Below are positions 25,086-29,021 of a stretch of DNA of 29,021 bases, in pieces. Within the stretch, counting starts at the first letter, position 1; each line of letters opens with the position of its first letter. The translations under genes and the position numbers were made by a program. The DNA lies in IMG/VR virus record IMGVR_UViG_3300025305_002424, positions 1-29,021 of that record; one strand, written 5' to 3'. Source of the DNA: a virus. The notes below the pieces were generated by a model. The model made no database searches. It worked only from the letters and a program-made list of their open reading frames with translations, and was not told the origin of the DNA.

Positions 25086-25187
25086 TTAGTCTTCTTCGCG
25101 TTTGTTGGCTATGCCTATTGCGCGTGCAATTAAAAAGGTCACCGCTACGCTTAATATCAGGTAGCCGATAATCATCAGGGCTATCAT
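25086..25187 (-). CDS. Single-span membrane peptide (33 aa)
   Basis: The ATG overlaps the stop of the upstream coiled-coil gene as ATGA, strongly suggesting translational coupling. The product is MIALMIIGYLILSVAVTFLI followed by ARAIGIANKREED: one membrane helix and a charged end. No homologue is recognised. It is too short to call a holin; a small regulatory membrane peptide is possible. Confidence 0.55.
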   Translation of the reverse strand: MIALMIIGYLILSVAVTFLIARAIGIANKREED

Positions 25188-26155
25188 GCTGACTCTCGTT
25201 CGGTGCTCACTTGCGTGCTTATGCCTACCTGCTTTTCTAAAAACTCGATGTACTCTTCTGCTTCTTCGAGTTTTGTGCAGATGCTATCTAGGAGTTCATC
25301 ATCTGCGCGGTCTGCGTCTGAGGGCCATGTTTGAAGTGGTTCGTATGATTGAAGCTTGGCAGGCTGTTCTTTCTTGCCCGGCATAACCATATAGCTAGCG
25401 GCGTCGGCTGTGGTATCGTGCTTCTGCGCCTCTCTAACAGGCTCTTTTGTGTTTTCCTGCTGGTTGCTTGCCTGTTGCTCACTTTCCTGCTGTGGTTCGC
25501 TCTGCGTCGCTTTTTCCTGCATCTCTGCCAGTTGTCGCTGGCTTTCTTCTGCCTGCTGTTTAAGATTGAAGGCCATGTTTAAACCTTGCAGCGTTTGTTC
25601 CTTCAGGTTCGTGGCGTCTGCGAGTAGTTCTTGGAATAACTCCGGGTCGAGTTCTTTTTCTTCCAGCTGATCAATGAGGTTTTTAATGCGTTCGCTTGTG
25701 AAGGCTGGTTGCATCGCGTTGTTGCAAAGGTCGCGCATCCAGTTCATGGCGCTTTCTGCTTTTTCGATGCGCTCTTTCTCTTCGCGTTCCTTGCGCTCGT
25801 CCTCTTCGCGGTATGCCGCTTGTGCTGGCTCGATGAGTTTGTCCATCCGGGCAAGCATGCCCTTAAAGCCTGTGTCGACTGTTTTGCCCAGTGAAGTGAT
25901 CGGCGCTTTTAACGCTTTTCGCGTCTTCTCGATGTCTGCGCGTAGTGGGCGTAGTTCTTTGCAAACCTCGCGGCACGTTTCGTACCCTTCTTTGCTGGTT
26001 GCGTCGTACACCATGCTTTCGTAGTTATCTTCCTTATCAGCGATCTTCTCTTCTATCTGACTGATGATGTTTCCCACTTCGGTTTCGGCTCTAGTGAGCG
26101 CGTTTTCTGGCTTCTTAATGCTGATCTCGTTGGCCTTTTTGTCTGCTGTCGACAT
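25184..26155 (-). CDS. Alternative product from internal start: DUF1351-like coiled-coil protein
   Basis: Translation from the ATG at codon 95 (ribosome binding site GGAG, seven bases upstream) gives 323 aa starting MSTADKKANEISIKK. The 14 bases AACTTAACCAACAA just before it also precede the start of the 90-aa gene upstream, which suggests this is an original gene start with a leader of the same origin. Confidence 0.5.
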   Translation of the reverse strand: MSTADKKANEISIKKPENALTRAETEVGNIISQIEEKIADKEDNYESMVYDATSKEGYETCREVCKELRPLRADIEKTRKALKAPITSLGKTVDTGFKGMLARMDKLIEPAQAAYREEDERKEREEKERIEKAESAMNWMRDLCNNAMQPAFTSERIKNLIDQLEEKELDPELFQELLADATNLKEQTLQGLNMAFNLKQQAEESQRQLAEMQEKATQSEPQQESEQQASNQQENTKEPVREAQKHDTTADAASYMVMPGKKEQPAKLQSYEPLQTWPSDADRADDELLDSICTKLEEAEEYIEFLEKQVGISTQVSTERESA

Positions 26156-26437
26156 GGTATTGCTCCGTTTGTTGGTTAAGTTTTTTTGCTTCATGGCTTC
26201 TTGGTATGTTTCGCGTCCGAGCATCAGCCATCCATGCTCGTACCACTGAATTGAAGGGTCTTGAAAGTTACTAGGAACGATGAATTTTTTGATGTTCTCT
26301 TCACCGAAAAGCGCGTTTAACTCGGCTCTGGTACCTGCGAAGTCGATAAGGCCACCACTTTGATAAGTGGTGCCTCCTATTTCCATGGTGAAGCCGTCCT
26401 TTAAGGCGGCGTAGATGCGTGGCTCTGTCGTTCTCAT
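25184..26437 (-). CDS. Coiled-coil phage protein; probable fusion of two ancestral genes
   Basis: A 417-aa open frame. Residues 1-88 form a small domain (GGTTYQSGGLIDFAGTRAEL), then at residues 84-86 comes a run of seven A, and at residue 95 an internal ATG with GGAG seven bases upstream begins a 323-aa protein. Residues about 110-310 are a long charged coiled coil (REEDERKEREEKERIEKAES), and about 310-375 are Gln/Glu-rich and disordered. The coiled-coil part resembles DUF1351-type proteins that accompany phage recombination systems; this is tentative. If the A run were one base shorter, the first part would end at TAA directly before a leader like that of the neighbouring gene. Either a real fusion, a frameshift or a base-call error is possible. 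Confidence 0.7.
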   Translation of the reverse strand: MRTTEPRIYAALKDGFTMEIGGTTYQSGGLIDFAGTRAELNALFGEENIKKFIVPSNFQDPSIQWYEHGWLMLGRETYQEAMKQKNLTNKRSNTMSTADKKANEISIKKPENALTRAETEVGNIISQIEEKIADKEDNYESMVYDATSKEGYETCREVCKELRPLRADIEKTRKALKAPITSLGKTVDTGFKGMLARMDKLIEPAQAAYREEDERKEREEKERIEKAESAMNWMRDLCNNAMQPAFTSERIKNLIDQLEEKELDPELFQELLADATNLKEQTLQGLNMAFNLKQQAEESQRQLAEMQEKATQSEPQQESEQQASNQQENTKEPVREAQKHDTTADAASYMVMPGKKEQPAKLQSYEPLQTWPSDADRADDELLDSICTKLEEAEEYIEFLEKQVGISTQVSTERESA

Positions 26438-26438
26438 G

Positions 26439-26711
26439 CTATGCCTCCAAGTCTATAAATTTGCCAGCCATCGCGTATGCGCTTGGTAGCGTTAGTTCTT
26501 CTTCGTCTTGAAGGTTGAAGTTGCGGTCAAATATTTGAATGACCGGGCCTGAGTCCTTTGTTGCTAGGATTAGGCTGTTGCTGTGGCCTTCCCATGATGC
26601 ATGTTCGTTTGGCTTAAGTTTGCCGCGTCCAATCTCTAGGGGTAGCGTGGTGTCCACTACGTCAAGTAGTGCTTGAACCATGGTTTCGAAGGTATTTAGT
26701 TGCTCTTCCAT
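26439..26711 (-). CDS. Acidic 90-aa protein, first gene of the non-structural cassette
   Basis: A soluble protein with clear acidic excess (about 16 Asp/Glu against 6 Lys/Arg), an N-terminal helix (EEQLNTFETMVQALLDVVDT) and a beta-rich rest. No family recognised. It is the first gene after the head morphogenesis gene and is preceded by a promoter candidate overlapped by an inverted repeat. Its stop is one base before the next start. Because the upstream gene ends in a toxin-like nuclease domain, this protein could be an immunity protein; it could equally be an unrelated early gene. Confidence 0.65.
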   Translation of the reverse strand: MEEQLNTFETMVQALLDVVDTTLPLEIGRGKLKPNEHASWEGHSNSLILATKDSGPVIQIFDRNFNLQDEEELTLPSAYAMAGKFIDLEA

Positions 26712-26731
26712 CTTGTTTGGCCTTGTTGGTT

Positions 26732-26775
26732 AAGTTCGGTTTACGGTGCTTATTGTTTACCCATAAACCGAACTT
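26732..26775. repeat. 12-bp perfect inverted repeat (candidate operator pair)
   Basis: AAGTTCGGTTTA at 26732-26743 and TAAACCGAACTT at 26764-26775 with a 20-base spacer, centres 32 bp apart. The right arm lies between the -35 and -10 of the minus-strand promoter candidate and the left arm lies at or just after the expected transcription start. A repressor bound to both arms would block the promoter. Pairing in RNA is also possible. Confidence 0.6.
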
Positions 26776-26780
26776 ATCAA
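26752..26780 (-). promoter_or_regulatory. Candidate sigma-70 promoter for the non-structural cassette
   Basis: On the minus strand TTGATA (26780-26775) and AACAAT (26757-26752) are 17 bases apart, with the start expected near 26745, about 35 bases before the ATG of the acidic gene. The inverted repeat arms overlap it. Location between a late gene and non-structural genes supports separate control. Confidence 0.55.
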
Positions 26781-26788
26781 CCTTTTTT

Positions 26789-26810
26789 GTTCCTTTTTAG
26801 GAACTTTTTT
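26789..26810 (+). terminator. Hairpin with T run in plus orientation, just after the F-type gene
   Basis: GTTCCT and AGGAAC form a 6-bp stem with a TTTT loop, followed on the plus strand by six T. It would terminate plus-strand (antisense) transcription before the F-type gene. On the minus strand it lacks a following T run, so it is not a clear terminator for the late operon. Confidence 0.4.
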
Positions 26811-26811
26811 A

Positions 26812-28029
26812 TTACCAAACTAGGAACGTTCCACGTTTCACGCGGTCTTGAATGTACTGGGAAGTGTGTATTTCTGCGGCTTTCACGTAGTCGTATGCCC
26901 GGCCTCCTGCTCTACCATTTGTTTTCGTAGTGATCATGGTGACAGTGCCGTCGTCGTTGTTTCTGGTGTAGATAACAGTTCGGCGTGACTTGTGAAAATA
27001 AACCGCATCGGGGGCAGCTATGATGTTAGGAATGTCGTGAAGTTCTGCGTCTGTTAGATCGCTAGCACGCGCCACGGCTGTGTTGAGTTCTATCATGCCA
27101 GTCGTCGGTTTTATGCCTTGCTGATCTAGTTGAACCAGGGTGCGTTGTGAATATGTCGCTACTGGCCATACTCGTTCGTCGGTTGCACTTCGATTTGCGC
27201 TTAACCAGGACTTGAATGCTTCGTTTATGGTCGCGCTACTTAGCAGGTGTCCTACTTCATCTGCAGGTGAACCTTGTCGTTTCAGTTTACCCATGTATGC
27301 GTTTGCTAGGATACGCATGCGTTCGTGCCCGGCGTTAAAGTTGAAACTGGGCGCGACTCCCTCTGGTAGCTGCTCTGTTATTCCTGTCAGTGGGTTGGTC
27401 CAAGGCTTACGCTTTATATCGGGGTCTGGGCTTACCTCTAGTCCTTCGTCCTCTAAATCATCCGCATCCATTTGAATGGTACCGCATCGGCAGTTGTAGT
27501 CATTTGGGGGGTAATGCTCTTTCCAAAACGGGTGATCGACTGGTAAAACCAAACCATCAAACCGAGCATGTTCCTCTCTGGCCCTTCCGTCATCGACTGC
27601 GTCATACATGAGGTAAGGGAGGCTGTCTTTTACTGACTCTATGGCTTCCCATGCGCCTACTGCGTAGGCACTTTGCATGTTTGTTCTGAAAATCGTTTCA
27701 AGGCGTGCCGGGCTACCCAGCTGCGCGTTCACTACCATGCCTGTTTTCGGGTCTATGAGGTCGTCTTTGCCCCACCACCCTTTGCGCTGCAGGTGTGGTA
27801 CCAACTCTTTATTGAAATCTTGAATGGTTCGCCCTTCGGCGATCATTTTATCGATGAGTTCTTTAGTTGTGGCCAGCAGGTCACGGTCCATCATCTTTGC
27901 TACGGTGAAGGCATAGGCGTGCTCTTCGTTGATCATATCCTGCCAAGCAAAGGAACGACGAAGCCCTTTGTTTTGATAAAACGCTATTGCCTTCTCTGGT
28001 GGCAGGCTGAACGTTTCGCCGTTGATCAT
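26812..28029 (-). CDS. Mu F-like head morphogenesis protein with C-terminal BECR-type nuclease-like domain
   Basis: A 405-aa protein. Residues about 105-185 are the Mu F family core (PF04233): RTNMQSAYAVGAWE, then MYDAVDDGRAREEHARFDGL and PPNDYNCRCGT with Cys180/Cys182. F-type proteins are minor head proteins packaged with the portal. Residues about 295-400 form an extra domain: a lead of DLTDAELHDIPNII, then paired strands DAVYFHKSRRTVIYTRNNDD and TVTMITTKTNG, and a final AYDYVKAAEIHTSQYI. This strand order matches my memory of the phage-borne barnase-EndoU-colicin-RelE-like nucleases found at the C-termini of F-type and portal proteins. If so, it may be injected and act on host RNA. The catalytic residues are not certain (His, Arg and Thr are candidates). 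It overlaps the portal gene by four bases. Confidence 0.87.
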   Translation of the reverse strand: MINGETFSLPPEKAIAFYQNKGLRRSFAWQDMINEEHAYAFTVAKMMDRDLLATTKELIDKMIAEGRTIQDFNKELVPHLQRKGWWGKDDLIDPKTGMVVNAQLGSPARLETIFRTNMQSAYAVGAWEAIESVKDSLPYLMYDAVDDGRAREEHARFDGLVLPVDHPFWKEHYPPNDYNCRCGTIQMDADDLEDEGLEVSPDPDIKRKPWTNPLTGITEQLPEGVAPSFNFNAGHERMRILANAYMGKLKRQGSPADEVGHLLSSATINEAFKSWLSANRSATDERVWPVATYSQRTLVQLDQQGIKPTTGMIELNTAVARASDLTDAELHDIPNIIAAPDAVYFHKSRRTVIYTRNNDDGTVTMITTKTNGRAGGRAYDYVKAAEIHTSQYIQDRVKRGTFLVW

Positions 28030-29021
28030 TTACTTCTACCCTTAAATAACCCAGCCATACGCGCTGCAAACGAGGCACGCTGAATCTTGTTCACGTTCTC
28101 TGTGCTGGTTTCTTCCAAAAGACTAAATAAGTTCTCTTTGAGTGCTTCAAGGTCGCCGCTTTCCTCTGCTAGCGCGAGAATACCTTCTAGTTTTGGCGTA
28201 AGCATTTGGTTGTACGCGGTTGCTAACATTGCCGAGGCGCCATTAATGGCATGCTGGTCCTGTCGGTGTATGTTTGACTGCTGCGCTCTTAGACCTGACT
28301 CTGAAAACTCGGGGTTGTTTTCTTCGCCGGGCATTGGTGGTGGCTGGTTGGCGTTTTCGTCTACTATCCATCCGTCGCCATATGTATCTCTGATGTATTG
28401 TTCAGTCGGATTAAGTCCGAGGCTCTTTATTTTGGCGTCACGCAGTGCAATATCTTTAAGGTCCTGTTCTGGCTCAGTTCGTCGCCACACCTCTGGGTAA
28501 AATTCGGTTTCTGCAAAGTTTAAGTCAATGAGTTGCTTCACCACTTGCGTGTTGAACGTTTCACACAACAAGTCTGCATCAGCTTTGATCACATCGTCTT
28601 TGACGCCTGCATGCACTTCGGCTTGGCTTCGGCTGCTGCCGTTATCGGTGGTCATGGTTTGGCTAAGTACGATTTTGCTGATCGCAGCGTCCATCTTTTC
28701 GTATAGCTTTTCGTATGAAGCACTTCCTGACCTGCTGGCCTCGAGTAGTTCGACGTCAATATCGGAAGGCTTGACCACGCCACTATCAGCATGAATGGCG
28801 TCGATAACGTCTAGGGCTATGCTGCGCTGTTCGGCGTCGGTAAATTGAGATCGGCTAAGGTTCGCCACTGCAGTTGGCATGCCGTATTTCTCTAGATAAA
28901 TCATCCAGAATTTAATGCCATTTCGCTTAAAGAAGACAGGCCAGTAAAGTGAATGCGCCAAGCCTTCGCCATACGGGTTATCGCTGTGGTTCGCGCCTGT
29001 TGAAACTACCCAGAATTTATT
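28026..29021 (-). CDS. Portal protein, DUF935 / Mu gp29-like (N-terminus beyond the edge)
   Basis: The last 331 residues of the portal protein, which forms the dodecameric ring through which DNA enters and leaves the head. The frame is open to the right edge; a TTG at 28961 is not a real start because the reading continues upstream with typical family sequence (NPYGEGLAHSLYWPVFFKRN). Further DUF935 features are KFWMIYLEKYGMPTAVA and ISKIVLSQTMTTDNG. The middle has a Pro/Asn-rich segment, and the C-terminal part is helical and charged. The ATGA overlap with the F-type gene keeps the Mu gp29-gp30 order. Confidence 0.92.
   Translation of the reverse strand, partial: NKFWVVSTGANHSDNPYGEGLAHSLYWPVFFKRNGIKFWMIYLEKYGMPTAVANLSRSQFTDAEQRSIALDVIDAIHADSGVVKPSDIDVELLEASRSGSASYEKLYEKMDAAISKIVLSQTMTTDNGSSRSQAEVHAGVKDDVIKADADLLCETFNTQVVKQLIDLNFAETEFYPEVWRRTEPEQDLKDIALRDAKIKSLGLNPTEQYIRDTYGDGWIVDENANQPPPMPGEENNPEFSESGLRAQQSNIHRQDQHAINGASAMLATAYNQMLTPKLEGILALAEESGDLEALKENLFSLLEETSTENVNKIQRASFAARMAGLFKGRSK

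Noticed and set aside
26180-26186. Second in-phase A AAA AAC as a programmed frameshift
   Set aside because: The -1 frame ends after about 21 codons and no stop codon follows in zero frame, so it does not make a sensible fusion. A gene boundary broken by a homopolymer change explains it better.
28087-28500. Plus-strand open frame of 137 codons inside the portal gene
   Set aside because: Antisense shadow of the portal; Ser/Cys-rich translation without domain features.
28959-28961. TTG start for a 311-aa portal
   Set aside because: The frame continues to the window edge with sequence typical of the portal family, so the gene is cut by the edge rather than started here.

Overview
The window looks like one chromosomal end of a temperate tailed-phage genome integrated next to prfC in a marine-type gammaproteobacterium. 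The RF3 N-terminus and the moderate, mid-40s-looking G+C suggest Alteromonadales, but this is a guess from sequence feel, not a search. Bases 1-370 hold the 5' end of prfC (release factor 3, minus strand). From about 466 to the right edge, nearly every gene is phage-derived and read on the minus strand, so the phage map runs from the right edge (portal) to the left (last tail gene). The right edge cuts the portal gene. Terminase, integrase or transposase, repressor and lysis genes are not in the window.

Head module: portal (Mu gp29/DUF935 type), a Mu F-type head morphogenesis protein with an extra C-terminal domain that looks like a phage-borne BECR-fold nuclease, then, after a 6 kb interruption, Mu I-type protease with an internal scaffold start, capsid decoration protein, major capsid protein, an Ala/Lys-rich gp35-like protein, DUF1320 (gp36), Mu G-type virion morphogenesis protein and a gp37-like protein. 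Tail module: tail tube, a tail assembly chaperone pair joined by a textbook -1 slippery site, tape measure (732 aa), minor tail proteins, a DUF6950 NlpC/P60-like protein, a J-type tip protein, and three large receptor-interaction proteins. The last of these carries an SGNH esterase domain between PKD-like domains. A Mu-like head with a lambda-like non-contractile tail is the plan of siphoviral Mu relatives such as B3 and D3112, but no transposase or Mu-type end repeats are visible here.

The unusual part is 20.7-26.8 kb. Between the F-type gene and the protease gene, which are normally close together, sits a cassette of non-structural genes: an acidic 90-aa protein, a coiled-coil protein, a 33-aa membrane peptide, a NinH-like DNA-binding protein, a 38-aa ORF, an unknown 114-aa protein, DUF2303, SSB, a lipoprotein, a small exported protein, a divergent plus-strand pair (XRE regulator and multi-pass membrane protein) and a 56-aa protein. 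The cassette begins with a good promoter candidate overlapped by a 12-bp perfect inverted repeat, contains several terminators, and ends where a perfect 10-bp inverted repeat folds over the start codon of the protease gene. This suggests separately regulated accessory or early genes set inside the late operon.

No stretch longer than about 200 bases lacks a gene. The largest gaps are 20886-21078 (divergent regulatory region), 22254-22406 (promoter and terminator), 371-495 (phage/host boundary and terminator) and 26712-26811 (promoter and repeats). I saw no tRNA, rRNA, CRISPR array or insertion sequence.
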